64,000 nt of DNA from Limiplasma sp964416065 (GCA_964416065.1 CAYQCL010000002.1:25371-89370), one strand, 5' to 3'. Counted from the stretch's first letter, positions 1 through 8,474 are shown. Notes: generated by a model from the letters alone, not told the origin. Made by a program: numbers and translations.

Positions 1-767
1 CGGTAATGCCAAAGGACGCTGTTTTCCATAAAGCTGACGCCCTTGCCCTTGACGGTGTCGGCAATCACCACGACGGGCCTTCCCTGCCCCATCATCGCTT
101 CGGCCTCGTCATAGGCGCAGTGGAGTGAGAGGTGATCGTGCCCGTCCACGCGGATCACGTGCCAGCCGAAGGCGCGCCATTTTTCGTCCAGAGGCTCCAG
201 CCCGATGGTCTCTTCCACGGGGGCCAGGGATTGGATCTTGTTGAAGTCGATGGTCACGATGAGGTTGTCCAGCCGGTACTGATGAGCGATCAGCGCCGTC
301 TCCCACACCGCGCCCTCGTCGCACTCACCGTCTCCGATGATGCAAAAGACGCGGTGCGTCTGGTGATTGAGCCTGGCGGCCATCGCCATGCCCATGGCCA
401 TGGGCAGTCCCTGACCCAACGAGCCGGTGGACGCCTCCACCCCAGGCACGCCCTTATGGCTCACGTGCCCGCTGAGGCGGCTGCCGTTCTGACAATGCGT
501 TTTCAGCTCCTCCACGGGGAAGAAGCCGCTTTCGGCCAGCGCGGCGTAGATGCCCGCGCCCGCGTGTCCCTTGCTCAAAAGCAGACGGTCGCGCTCGGGC
601 ATGCGGGGGTTCCTGGGATCATAGCGGAGCACGTCCGCGTACAGCACGGCAACGATGTCCGCCATGGAAAAGATGCTGCCGATGTGCGATGTGCCGCCGA
701 GATTCGTCATCTCCAATGCGTGCAGACGAATTTTGTACGCCAGCTCGCGGCTCTTTTCAAAGCTCAT
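1..767 (-). CDS. Transketolase, N-terminal subunit (partial)
   Basis: This is the thiamine-diphosphate-binding half of a split transketolase, which moves two-carbon units between sugar phosphates with a separate C-terminal subunit. The gene runs off the left edge, so about 255 codons are visible. The translation has the family start (GTSHIGSIFSMADI near residue 25), the SKGHAGAG segment near 66, and the ThDP/metal motif GDGECDEG near 145 followed by DFNK. The ATG at 767 follows AAGGAGG and overlaps the stop of the upstream sugar-transferase gene by 11 bases, so the two are probably translationally coupled. Split transketolases next to polysaccharide genes often supply unusual sugar precursors; that role here is inference. 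The partner subunit would lie beyond the window. Confidence 0.93.
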   Translation of the reverse strand, partial: MSFEKSRELAYKIRLHALEMTNLGGTSHIGSIFSMADIVAVLYADVLRYDPRNPRMPERDRLLLSKGHAGAGIYAALAESGFFPVEELKTHCQNGSRLSGHVSHKGVPGVEASTGSLGQGLPMAMGMAMAARLNHQTHRVFCIIGDGECDEGAVWETALIAHQYRLDNLIVTIDFNKIQSLAPVEETIGLEPLDEKWRAFGWHVIRVDGHDHLSLHCAYDEAEAMMGQGRPVVVIADTVKGKGVSFMENSVLWHY

Positions 768-1479
768 TGGTTTCCTCCTTGCTGGGCGAGGCGGCCGTGG
801 CCATGCCCCTGAGGTTTTTGCCTGCGACGCAGCGCAGCGTGTGGAAAAACACCCGCGCGTCCAGCCCAAAGGACTGGCGCCTCGCGTATTCCACGCGCAT
901 GCGGTTCTTTTCGCCGAGAATTTTGGATTCGTAGACGCCCTCGGGATCGTCGTGCCCCACCAGCTCGTCCAGACAGATAAGCTTGATGGAGCAGGGATCG
1001 CTGACGCCCGGGCGCACCCAGAGGATGCATTCCTGCTCCTTCGTGTAGCGCGCGGTATATTTGAGAAGCTCCGGCCTGGGGCCGATGAAGCTCATCTCGC
1101 CCCTGAGAATGTTGAAAAGCTGGGGAAGCTCGTCCAGCTTACTGTGCCGGAGCAGACGCCCCACCTTTGTCACGCGCGGATCATTGAGCGCGGTGGTGGC
1201 GGAATACCTGTCCGCGCCCATAACCATGGTGCGGAATTTGAGAATGTGGAAGGGTCGGTTGTGATAGCCGCCGCGCAGGGCGCGATAGAACACGGGCCCC
1301 TTTGAGGTGAGCTTGACCGCCAGCGCGATGGGTGCCATCACTACGGCGCAGGGGACAAGCAGCAAAAGCGCCAGCACGATATCCAGCGCGCGTTTGACAA
1401 CCTTGCTATAAAACGGGTGAGACAGGGGCCCGTCCCATCGGGGAAGCCGCGAAGACTCAGCCATCAGGCTTTCATCCAT
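757..1479 (-). CDS. Undecaprenyl-phosphate sugar (phospho)transferase
   Basis: A 240-residue initiating sugar-phosphate transferase of the bac_transf (PF02397, WcaJ/PglC-like) family. It would load the first sugar phosphate onto undecaprenyl phosphate at the inner face of the membrane to start surface glycan or capsule synthesis. There is one membrane segment near residues 28-52 (KRALDIVLALLLL), then KFRTM, DELPQLFNILRGEM and FIGPRPE, the signature block of the family. The ATG at 1479 follows GAGGAGGGA. A SigA-type promoter lies at 1526-1554. The downstream transketolase overlaps by 11 bases and a flippase gene lies just upstream in the same direction, giving a three-gene polysaccharide cluster. 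The sugar substrate cannot be deduced. Confidence 0.94.
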   Translation of the reverse strand: MDESLMAESSRLPRWDGPLSHPFYSKVVKRALDIVLALLLLVPCAVVMAPIALAVKLTSKGPVFYRALRGGYHNRPFHILKFRTMVMGADRYSATTALNDPRVTKVGRLLRHSKLDELPQLFNILRGEMSFIGPRPELLKYTARYTKEQECILWVRPGVSDPCSIKLICLDELVGHDDPEGVYESKILGEKNRMRVEYARRQSFGLDARVFFHTLRCVAGKNLRGMATAASPSKEETNEL

Positions 1480-1525
1480 GCCCGCGCTCCCTCCTCTGTG
1501 TGAAATGGCTCAATCGCCAGCTTTT

Positions 1526-1554
1526 ATCGTATCACATCGGAAAGCGCAAGTCAA
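1526..1554 (-). promoter_or_regulatory. SigA-type promoter for the sugar transferase gene
   Basis: On the minus strand, TTGACT (1554-1549) and TACGAT (1531-1526) are separated by 17 bases, about 45 bases upstream of the ATG at 1479. Confidence 0.6.
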
Positions 1555-1570
1555 TTTTTTACGGCGGATT

Positions 1571-3136
1571 TCAGGAGTTCGTCAGCCGACTGAGCATAAA
1601 GCTCAGCCGCCGTAGCAGCGATCTGAGCGCCTTGCGGTCAAACAGCCATGCGGACGCGAGCGTGACCGACGAGGCGTAGATCACCAGCATCACGCCGTAC
1701 ATCGCCCAGGTGAAAAAGCGCCGCGGCGGGGAGACGAGAATCAGGCACGGCGCGGCGATCACCGCCACCGTCACGAACATGCGCACGATGCGCTTCAGCG
1801 TCGTGCGCCAGCTCAGCCCCGTCACCCTGGCGGGGACAAAGCGAAGCTGGAAGAACGTGCGCACGAGATTGCCCAGGCTCACGCCGGCGACCACGCCGCA
1901 AAGCGACCAGTCCGCGCCCATGGGCAGCAGCGCCAGGCCCAGCGCCGCGCCGCATACGACGCTCGTCGCGACCTGCCAGACGCAATGCCACCGCACCTCG
2001 CGGAAGGAGCCGCTGGCAGCCACCATCAAATCCATGGGAATCTTGGAATGCGTGGTGAGCGCCTCGAAGATGATGAGCATGCCTAAAACCGGCACATCAT
2101 AATTGACGTCGGTGATGCCGTGCGTGTAGAGGTTGACGAAGGGCACGATCAGCACCGCCGCCACGCCGAACAGGACCGTCACGGCCAGATAATACAGGCA
2201 CTCAAAATCTGAATACGCCCTCTGAAAGGACTCTTTTTTCTCGCTGACCAGCAGGTTTCCGAAGATCGAGTCGATGCCGGTCGTCGCCATCTTGAGCACG
2301 CCCCATAGGCCGACCGTCACCATGTGATAGACGCCATAGACGCTCAGCATGCCCGGGTCGCGCGTGACCACCGTGCCCAGGATCACGCCCGCGCCCTGCT
2401 GGAAGACGTTAGCCAGCTCGACATACAGCGCGTCCCAGCGCTTGGCCAGCGCGGAGCGGTTCGGCTTGGCGTGGACGTCGACGTCAGGATAGTGCGTTTT
2501 GACATAGCGGTTAAGAAGCACCGAGCGAAGCAGAATCGTGAGCGACGCCGCCAGGCGGACCGTGATGACGTCCACGCCCAGATACGGAAGCACAACCAGC
2601 AGCACCGTCTGCAAAAGCAGGGACGCCATCGAGGCCAGCGACACGACATAGGTATGCTGGTCGGCGGTCAGCAGCACGCGGTAGCGCGCCATGGTAAAAA
2701 ACTCCAGCGTGCCCATCAGGCCCATGGCGATAATGAGCGCCATAACGCTCAGCTCGCTCATGCGCAGACCGTTGAGGTCGCTGACCGGCACGACGAAGGG
2801 ATAAACAATCGCAAAGGCGAGCGTGATCCCCGCGAAGAGCCATCCCGCCTTGTTGTAAAATCCGCGCGCGGCGGAGACGATGCGGCTGATGGCAGGCATG
2901 TCGCGGCGTGCCAGCGGCTCGTAAAGCGCGACATAGGCCGCCGCTGCCAGCCCCGCCTCGACCATCTTGAAATAGGTCAGGAATTCGGTGACGGAAACAA
3001 TCAGGCCGTTGACCTCCGAGCCATAATAGAGGATCATCAGCCTGGGTGTGATGAAGCCCATGACCATGGCCGTGAGCTGATAGACGGCGGTGGAAAGGAA
3101 ATTCTGAACGAAGCGTGCGGTACGGCTGGTGCTCAA
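1571..3136 (-). CDS. Polysaccharide flippase (Wzx/MATE-like)
   Basis: A 521-residue integral membrane protein with about 12-14 hydrophobic segments, resembling oligosaccharide flippases of the MOP superfamily (Wzx). It would move lipid-linked glycan units across the membrane. The conserved N-terminus is present (ARFVQNFLSTAVYQLTAMVMG, then ITPRLMILYYG and FLTYFKMVEAGL). The frame stays open upstream to about 3793, but that part lies in a repeat element. I place the start at TTG 3136, which follows GAGGAG with nine bases between; no in-frame ATG fits. It is followed by the sugar transferase and transketolase genes, supporting a surface-glycan role. Confidence 0.85.
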   Translation of the reverse strand: MSTSRTARFVQNFLSTAVYQLTAMVMGFITPRLMILYYGSEVNGLIVSVTEFLTYFKMVEAGLAAAAYVALYEPLARRDMPAISRIVSAARGFYNKAGWLFAGITLAFAIVYPFVVPVSDLNGLRMSELSVMALIIAMGLMGTLEFFTMARYRVLLTADQHTYVVSLASMASLLLQTVLLVVLPYLGVDVITVRLAASLTILLRSVLLNRYVKTHYPDVDVHAKPNRSALAKRWDALYVELANVFQQGAGVILGTVVTRDPGMLSVYGVYHMVTVGLWGVLKMATTGIDSIFGNLLVSEKKESFQRAYSDFECLYYLAVTVLFGVAAVLIVPFVNLYTHGITDVNYDVPVLGMLIIFEALTTHSKIPMDLMVAASGSFREVRWHCVWQVATSVVCGAALGLALLPMGADWSLCGVVAGVSLGNLVRTFFQLRFVPARVTGLSWRTTLKRIVRMFVTVAVIAAPCLILVSPPRRFFTWAMYGVMLVIYASSVTLASAWLFDRKALRSLLRRLSFMLSRLTNS

Positions 3137-3230
3137 GATGTGTATCTCCTCACGATTGATCGAATGAACATTAGTAAGATAGCATCGCCGGAGGGGTTTG
3201 TCAACAGGCATGGGGCCGCCCCGGAGGGGT

Positions 3231-3800
3231 GACAAAGGATGGGGTGCAGAGGACGAAGTCCGCAACCTCAATCGTCGTCCAGGGCACTGGCCGTGCCCTA
3301 CACAGCCCGTCGATAAACCCCTACTTGCGCAAGGAGCCGCAGCGCCGGCCCATCTGGGTCGGCGCGTCTCTCGCTTGGGAAACGCTGCGGCGTAAGGCCT
3401 CTGGGACTCTGTCCCAGACCCTGGCAGAGGTTGACGGAGGGAAGCGCAAGGGCAGCACGACCGCGAAACGCGGTCACGCTGTTCCGGCCTTTGGCCGGAA
3501 TCGCACGGCCCAAATTGAAAATTTGGGACGCGCGACCCTCCGCGCTGTGCGGCCTTGCCCCGAAGGGACAAAGCGAGGATATCAACCGAAACGAGTGGAG
3601 CGGGGCAGGCTATCCGTGCGAACACGGATAGCCTGTTTTCGCCAGAGGCGAAAATCGTGCATTCCAAATCAAAGATTTGGAATGCACGACCTCCACCGGC
3701 CAGTGCCCTACACGATGATTGAGGCTGCGGTCTGAGTCCCCTGCACCCCGCACTTTGTCGATGCCCTGAGGGGCATAATGCCCCTGCACCCATCCTTTGC
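3231..3800. repeat. Dispersed hairpin-array repeat, copy A (complete, inverted ends)
   Basis: This non-coding block fills the gap between the flippase start and the trmO-like stop. Its ends are imperfect inverted repeats: CAAAGGATGGGGTGCAG at the left and CTGCACCCATCCTTTG at the right, each followed inward by a match to GACCGCAACCTCAATC. Inside are at least six short-loop hairpins in a row: GACCGCG/CGCGGTC (3469), TTCCGGCC/GGCCGGAA (3482), CCCAAATT/AATTTGGG (3509), GGCTATCCGTG/CACGGATAGCC (3608), TTTTCGCC/GGCGAAAA (3636) and GTGCATTCCAAATC/GATTTGGAATGCAC (3657). The right end touches the TAG stop of the next gene. Small reading frames cross it but share no start codon between copies. Confidence 0.9.
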
Positions 3801-4489
3801 TACTCCCCCAGCCTCTCGATCTGACAGACCTGAAGCACGCCGTGCGCCACGGTGAAGCGCACGTCCAGGCCCGAAAAGGGCACACCGTACACCCGATCGG
3901 GCGCGTGCTGATATCCCGGGCGCGGATCCTGTGAAAGCGCCTCCACCAGCCCCGCCCGCTTTTCCTCGGGAATACGCGCCATAAGCTCGGGCGGGATCCG
4001 CACCTGCACACGCTCCCCGGGCGCGGCGAAGGAGAGCGCGGCGTCGGGATGGCTGTCGGTGTAGGGAAGATAAGGCTTGATATCCAAAATGGGCGTCAAA
4101 TCCATCAGATCCGCACCCATCACGCGCAGGACGGGCCCCAGCGCTGCATCCGTCTCGATGCCCTCGAGACGAACCGAGGACAGGCCGATCGGGCTGGGAC
4201 GGAAGGGAGAGCGCGTGGCGAAGACGCCCACGCGCGTATTGCCGCCCAGCTTCGGGGGACGCACCGTGGGCGACCATCCCTCCCGAACGCTTTGGGAGAA
4301 GTGCCAGATCAGCCACAGGTGGCTGAAGCCCTCCAGGCCGCGCAGCGCGTCCGCGTTTCGGAACTCCGGCTCGAAAACCACCGTCGCGCGCAGGCTCTCG
4401 GCCAGGCCGCTCTGGCGGGGAATGCCGAATTTGGTGGAAAAGTCCGTGCGGATGCGCGCGATGATCCTCATTTCACAGGTCTCAGCCAT
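3800..4489 (-). CDS. tRNA methyltransferase TrmO/TsaA family
   Basis: A 229-residue protein of the TsaA/YaeB (TrmO) family, which N6-methylates t6A37 in some tRNAs using S-adenosylmethionine. It shows the N-terminal RIIARIRTDFSTKFGIPRQ, then LEGFSHLWLIWHF, and the hallmark FATRSPFRPSPIGLS near residue 91, followed by DLTPILDIKPYLPY. The ATG at 4489 overlaps the upstream TfoX-like gene by 8 bases; an alternative ATG lies six codons downstream. Element A abuts the stop codon. The family assignment is firm; the exact tRNA target is not visible. Confidence 0.92.
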   Translation of the reverse strand: MAETCEMRIIARIRTDFSTKFGIPRQSGLAESLRATVVFEPEFRNADALRGLEGFSHLWLIWHFSQSVREGWSPTVRPPKLGGNTRVGVFATRSPFRPSPIGLSSVRLEGIETDAALGPVLRVMGADLMDLTPILDIKPYLPYTDSHPDAALSFAAPGERVQVRIPPELMARIPEEKRAGLVEALSQDPRPGYQHAPDRVYGVPFSGLDVRFTVAHGVLQVCQIERLGE

Positions 4490-4799
4490 GCTTCGCCGCC
4501 TTTGCCTTTTTGACGTTGGGCATCAGAAGCGCCGCGATCCGGCAAAGCCCCTCGCGGTCGTCCGGATCCAAAACATAGTGCGGCTTCGCGCCCTCATAGG
4601 GCGGCTCCGTGTGCGCGTCCCTCAGCGCCTCGTCAAGACAGGGCAGCCGCTTGCAAAGCATCCTGTCATCGCACACCAGAAACATCGGCCTCTCGTCCAC
4701 ATAAATCAGATACTCGCCGAACATCTTCTGAGCGCGCCGCGTCCCCGCGCCCTCAAGCTGATCCAGAACAAACGAAACAAATTCAGGCGACGATGCCAT
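4482..4799 (-). CDS. TfoX N-terminal domain protein
   Basis: A 105-residue protein matching the TfoX N-terminal domain: SPEFVSFVLDQLEG, then AQKMFGEYLIYVDERPMFLVCDD and a C-terminal EPPYEGAKPHYVLD. In gammaproteobacteria the domain belongs to the competence regulator TfoX/Sxy, but stand-alone copies in Firmicutes have no settled function. The start at 4799 follows GAGGAGG; the frame continues upstream to 4934, where it overlaps the preceding gene and has no comparable site. The stop overlaps the trmO-like start, so they probably share a transcript. Confidence 0.85.
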   Translation of the reverse strand: MASSPEFVSFVLDQLEGAGTRRAQKMFGEYLIYVDERPMFLVCDDRMLCKRLPCLDEALRDAHTEPPYEGAKPHYVLDPDDREGLCRIAALLMPNVKKAKAAKHG

Positions 4800-4812
4800 G
4801 CGCCCCTCCTCC

Positions 4813-5358
4813 TCACGTGTCTGAGTCCAACGCCTCCAAAAGCGAGATACTTCGGATATGCCATTGGTTGTTCTCCTTGACCAGCACGGCGGAATAGCGG
4901 CCCGCCTGCCACTTCGGCGGGGACTCGTAGCCATCGCCGTAAAGGGCGCGCGCGGCCTCGGCGTCGCTCGCGTTCACGCGGCCGTCGATGCGGGGAATGG
5001 CCTCGGTGAATTCCACGCGCGCCGTGCTCTCCCAGGGCCAGCACCACATCCACGTCAGCTCCAGGCGATGGTCGATGCCGCGTACCGTGTAATAGGTGTA
5101 GGGGCTTTTGCCGTCAATGGCAAGCAGCAGGTTCTCGTCCCGCTGCAAATAGCTCCCCTGAAAGAACTTGGTCAGGTCGTCGGCGGAGTCCCCCATCATG
5201 ATGACCTGCGCGCGCTTGGCCATTCCATCCTTAAGGACGATGTAGATGTTGGAGGCGTTCATGGCGTAATAAAACGTGACCGTACACAGCCCCAGCACAA
5301 TGATCAAAAGCAGCAGACGTCCCGCCAGATACCAAATAAACCGGCGCAGCCTCTTCAT
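4813..5358 (-). CDS. Membrane-anchored protein of unknown function
   Basis: A 181-residue protein with a basic N-terminus (MKRLRRFIWY) and one strongly hydrophobic segment at about residues 11-31, so it is probably anchored in the membrane with the rest outside. The exterior part ends with AVLVKENNQWHIRSISLLE, which resembles the last strands of small NTF2-like domains, but I do not recognise a family. It lies in a minus-strand run between the MBL-fold gene upstream (62 bases) and the TfoX-like gene downstream (14 bases). The start at 5358 is the first in frame. Confidence 0.6.
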   Translation of the reverse strand: MKRLRRFIWYLAGRLLLLIIVLGLCTVTFYYAMNASNIYIVLKDGMAKRAQVIMMGDSADDLTKFFQGSYLQRDENLLLAIDGKSPYTYYTVRGIDHRLELTWMWCWPWESTARVEFTEAIPRIDGRVNASDAEAARALYGDGYESPPKWQAGRYSAVLVKENNQWHIRSISLLEALDSDT

Positions 5359-5419
5359 TTCGTCGCCTCCTCGCCAAAAGGGATGCGCTCATTATAGCAG
5401 AGACTGAGGGTTTTCGCAA

Positions 5420-6433
5420 TCAATCGCTCCCGTCCGTCAGCTGATAGATATACCAGTCCTCGCCGTCCGTCTCGAACACTACGGTTCCCTCGCCGGAATA
5501 ATACGCCGGTATGCCGCGCGCTTCCAGCTGTATACGCGCCTTGTCCACGCGGTCGTACTCGCTGGTGAAAAGCACGGCCTGGGGCGAGACCGCCTCCAAA
5601 AACGAGAGGTTCATCGGTGTGACGCCGTGATGCGGGGCCTTGACGATGTCTGCCCTGAGCGCCTCGGGCGGCAGGGTATCGACCATCCAAAGCTGCGTCT
5701 CGCCGATGATGTCGGCGCACAGCAAAAGGCTCGCGTCGCCGAACGCGACGCGGGTCACCAGCGAGCGCGCGTTGGTCGTGGCGCCGTCCGCGCGGCGGTA
5801 CAGTGTCAGCACCGCCTCGCCCAAAAGAAGCGTGTCGCCGTGGAAAACCTGCCGGACGGGGATGCCCGAGCGTTCGGCCTGGCGGATGGTCTCCCTCTGG
5901 CGCTCACTGAGGCTCATGGCGTAGTCGGTGTAGGGGGTCAGATACTCGTCGGCCTCAAAGCCGTAGCGCATCAGCCAGTACAGGCCGGAGATGTGATCCT
6001 CATGAAAATGCGTGTTGAGCAGATATTTGAAGCGGGTGATGCCCCGCAAGGCGATCTCGTCCCGCAGATACGCGCGGTAGGGCGCGGAGCCGCCATCCAC
6101 CATCATGCTCTCTCCGCCGCACTCCAATAGCATACAGTCGCTCTGCGCCGTCTGAAAGGCGGTCAGGCGCAGGAGCGGGCAGCGGTACCAGTCCTCGCGC
6201 GGAGGCGCGTCGGTGAAAACCTGAGCTCCCGCGCACGCGGGGAGAAGAAGCAGCAAAAAGACAAGCGCGGGGCGCAAGGCGGCCCGCGCCAATCGATGGA
6301 AAATGCTGTGGGGACGCGAAACGCCGCGCCGCGGGGCCCTGGCGGGGGACCGAGTCCCCCATGCCCCACGCCTTGTCGACGCCCCCGCGCCCCGCGCTAT
6401 GTCGACGGTCCGACGTCCGCCTGGGCGGCTCAT
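5420..6433 (-). CDS. Metallo-beta-lactamase-fold lipoprotein (ComEC-C-like)
   Basis: A 337-residue MBL-fold hydrolase resembling the C-terminal domain of ComEC-type proteins. The metal-binding motif THFHEDH is at about 141-147, with MVDGGSAPYR near 111, LLLCADIIGE near 255 and KAPHHGVTPM later. A hydrophobic stretch ending LLPAC near residue 66 looks like a lipoprotein signal, so the enzyme is probably extracytoplasmic; the substrate is unknown. The ATG at 6433 overlaps the rapZ stop as ATGA. Residues 1-45 are an Arg/Gly-rich extension absent from normal signal peptides. Its DNA (about 6345-6420) resembles the end of the dispersed repeat family. A start nearer the hydrophobic segment is possible, though I see no better ribosome site. 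Confidence 0.82.
   Translation of the reverse strand: MSRPGGRRTVDIARGAGASTRRGAWGTRSPARAPRRGVSRPHSIFHRLARAALRPALVFLLLLLPACAGAQVFTDAPPREDWYRCPLLRLTAFQTAQSDCMLLECGGESMMVDGGSAPYRAYLRDEIALRGITRFKYLLNTHFHEDHISGLYWLMRYGFEADEYLTPYTDYAMSLSERQRETIRQAERSGIPVRQVFHGDTLLLGEAVLTLYRRADGATTNARSLVTRVAFGDASLLLCADIIGETQLWMVDTLPPEALRADIVKAPHHGVTPMNLSFLEAVSPQAVLFTSEYDRVDKARIQLEARGIPAYYSGEGTVVFETDGEDWYIYQLTDGSD
6345..6420 (-). repeat. Relic of the dispersed repeat end inside a coding sequence
   Basis: Read on the minus strand, this stretch contains GTCGACAAGGCGTGGGGCA followed by GGGGGACTCGG. Complete elements have TCGACAAAGTGCGGGG followed by GGGGACTCAG. It lies in the 5' coding part of the MBL-fold gene, upstream of its signal peptide. 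Confidence 0.55.
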
Positions 6434-7341
6434 GGCTCCCCCTTCTGGTACTCGCTCTTTGCCTCCCAATGCGCCTGCTCCAAGGCGATGTCGCGATGAT
6501 TGACCGTCGTGCGGTAGCCCAGCTTGGTCAGCTCCTCGGTGACATATTCCGCGATGGCGACGCTCCTGTGCGCGCCGCCGGTGCAGCCGATCGCGATGAC
6601 CAGACGGTGCTTTCCCTCCGTGATGTAATGAGGCAGGAGGAAGGTGAGCATGTCCATGCATTTTTTCAAAAACTCCTGCGTCACGGGGTGATTGAGCACA
6701 AAGTCCTTCACGTCCTGATCCAGCCCCGTGTGATGGCCCAGCTCGGGAATATAGAAGGGATTGGGCAAGAAGCGCACGTCAAAAACCAGATCGCCCTCGC
6801 GCGGGATGCCCCGCTTGAAGCCAAAGCTGAGAACCTCCACGCGCAGCGGGGGCTCGGCGTCGGCGTTGAGCACGATCTGGGAAAGCCGCTTTTGCAGCGC
6901 GCGCGGACGCAGAGCGGAGGTGTCGATCAGATGATTGGCCGTCTCGCGCAGGGGCATTAGGCGGCTGCGCTCCTCACGGATCGCGTCCTCGAGCGTCAGC
7001 CCCTCGGCGCTCAGGGGATGGTCACGGCGCGTCTCCTTGTAGCGGTTGACCAGGACGTCGTCGCTAGCCTCGATGAAGAGCGTGTCGATGTGAAAGCCCA
7101 CCATGCGCGCCTCGTCGATCATGCGCGTGACGGCCTTGGCGTCAAAGAATTCGCCGCTTCGGATGTCCGCCGCGATTGCGATCATCGGGGTGCGCAGATG
7201 CGCGTTCTGGCACGCCTCCATAAAGGGCACCAGCATCATGGGCGGAAGGTTGTCCACACACAACGCGCCCAAATCCTCCAAATAGCGGATCGCGACCGTC
7301 TTTCCCGCGCCGCTCATGCCCGTCAGAATCAGATAATGCAT
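6430..7341 (-). CDS. rapZ: RNase adapter protein RapZ / YvcJ
   Basis: A 303-residue P-loop nucleotide-binding protein of the RapZ/YvcJ family. In E. coli RapZ steers RNase E toward glmZ RNA and senses glucosamine-6-phosphate; in Bacillus YvcJ affects competence. Visible are Walker A GMSGAGKT (8-15), LEDLGALCVDNLPP, the RYKETRRDHPL region, and the C-terminal IGCTGGAHRSVAIAEYV block. The length is normal. It sits immediately after murB and overlaps the MBL-fold gene by 4 bases. Many Firmicutes pair this gene with yvcK and whiA; here neither neighbour is present. Confidence 0.96.
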   Translation of the reverse strand: MHYLILTGMSGAGKTVAIRYLEDLGALCVDNLPPMMLVPFMEACQNAHLRTPMIAIAADIRSGEFFDAKAVTRMIDEARMVGFHIDTLFIEASDDVLVNRYKETRRDHPLSAEGLTLEDAIREERSRLMPLRETANHLIDTSALRPRALQKRLSQIVLNADAEPPLRVEVLSFGFKRGIPREGDLVFDVRFLPNPFYIPELGHHTGLDQDVKDFVLNHPVTQEFLKKCMDMLTFLLPHYITEGKHRLVIAIGCTGGAHRSVAIAEYVTEELTKLGYRTTVNHRDIALEQAHWEAKSEYQKGEP

Positions 7342-7366
7342 TGCTTACGCTCCCTCTCTTGTGTGC

Positions 7367-8332
7367 TTATGCCTCGCTTACGGGCGCGTCCTCGCCCAGT
7401 ATGCGAACCTCCGGCGTAAGTATCACGCCGGTTTTTTCATAGACCGTGCGCTGAACCTGCGCGATCAGCGCCAGATAATCCGCGGCCGTGCCGCCCTCGT
7501 CGTTGACGAGGAAGCCCGCGTGCAGCGTACTCACGCTCGCGCCTCCCACGCGCAGGCCCTTCAGGCCGCACTCCTCGATCAGCGTCCCCGCGAAGCGCCC
7601 CTCGGGCCGCTTGAAGGTGCTGCCGCAGCTGGGAAGCGAAAGCGGCTGCTTTTCACGGCGGCGGGCGTTGAACTCGCGCATGGTCGCGCGGATGGTGTCC
7701 TCGTCCTCTTTGGTCAGGCAAACCGTCACCGAGGTCACCACGGGGGCGTCCGACCGATCCGACAGGCGGCTGTACCGGTAGGAAAACGCCATCTCCTCCC
7801 CCGTATAGGCCACGGTATGGCCGTCGCGTTCGCACGCGGTTACGTGCGCGACAACGTCCTTCATCTCCCCGCCGTACGCGCCCGCGTTCATATACACTGC
7901 GCCGCCCACCGTTCCGGGAATGCCGGAGGCGAATTCCAGGCCGCTCAGGCCATGGGCCGCCGCCGCGTTGCTCAGCTTCTGAAGCGTCGCACCGCTCTGG
8001 GCGGTGAGCGCGAAGCGTCCGTCCGGCAGGGGCACGGGATCGGAAATTTCCGAAAAGCCGTCGCCCAGATGGATGACCAGCCCGCGAATGCCGCCGTCGC
8101 GGACGAGCAGGTTGCTGCCGTTGCCCACAACGGTCACCGCGACGCCCAGCTCCCCGGCCGCCGAAAGCGCGGCGGAAAGCTGCTCCACCGAGGTGATCTC
8201 GCAAAGAAGGTCGGCGGGCCCGCCGAGGCGAAGCGTCGTATAGCGGCTCATGGGCGCGTTCTCCATTAGCTGCTTTTTGGAAAAGCTCTCACGAAGCCTT
8301 TCCGTCAGCTGGTCACAGGTTGCCGCGTCCAT
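7367..8332 (-). CDS. murB: UDP-N-acetylenolpyruvoylglucosamine reductase
   Basis: MurB is the FAD-dependent reductase that converts enolpyruvyl-UDP-GlcNAc to UDP-MurNAc with NADPH, the second committed step of peptidoglycan synthesis. The 321-residue product has the FAD-binding block (TLRLGGPAD near 37, GNGSNLLVRD near 77), SGIPGTVGGAVYMNAGAYGG, and the catalytic serine motif SCGSTFKRPEG, followed by GLKGLRVGGASVS. The start chosen is ATG 8332, seven bases after AGGAGG; an upstream ATG (8350) is in frame but poorly placed. rapZ follows after a 25-base gap. Confidence 0.97.
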   Translation of the reverse strand: MDAATCDQLTERLRESFSKKQLMENAPMSRYTTLRLGGPADLLCEITSVEQLSAALSAAGELGVAVTVVGNGSNLLVRDGGIRGLVIHLGDGFSEISDPVPLPDGRFALTAQSGATLQKLSNAAAAHGLSGLEFASGIPGTVGGAVYMNAGAYGGEMKDVVAHVTACERDGHTVAYTGEEMAFSYRYSRLSDRSDAPVVTSVTVCLTKEDEDTIRATMREFNARRREKQPLSLPSCGSTFKRPEGRFAGTLIEECGLKGLRVGGASVSTLHAGFLVNDEGGTAADYLALIAQVQRTVYEKTGVILTPEVRILGEDAPVSEA

Positions 8333-8474
8333 CCCGACGCCTCCTCTCATTTCCTTACCAATACAGCATTGTAACGCACATACGCGGGGATGTCAAAGAG
8401 CCTGGTCCCGCGTGCCTGACGGTCGGCGGCTCGAAGGCCCTTCTTATTTTATGCGTCCCTCCGGCGTTTGATAC

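Noticed and set aside
3298..3585. A 95-codon frame in repeat A (similar peptides in copies B and D)
   Set aside because: The similar peptides follow from the repeated DNA; start codons and ribosome sites are not conserved, and the hairpins explain the sequence better than coding.
5420..6433. Full ComEC DNA-uptake channel
   Set aside because: Only the MBL-like domain is present, with a signal peptide and no multi-helix channel part.
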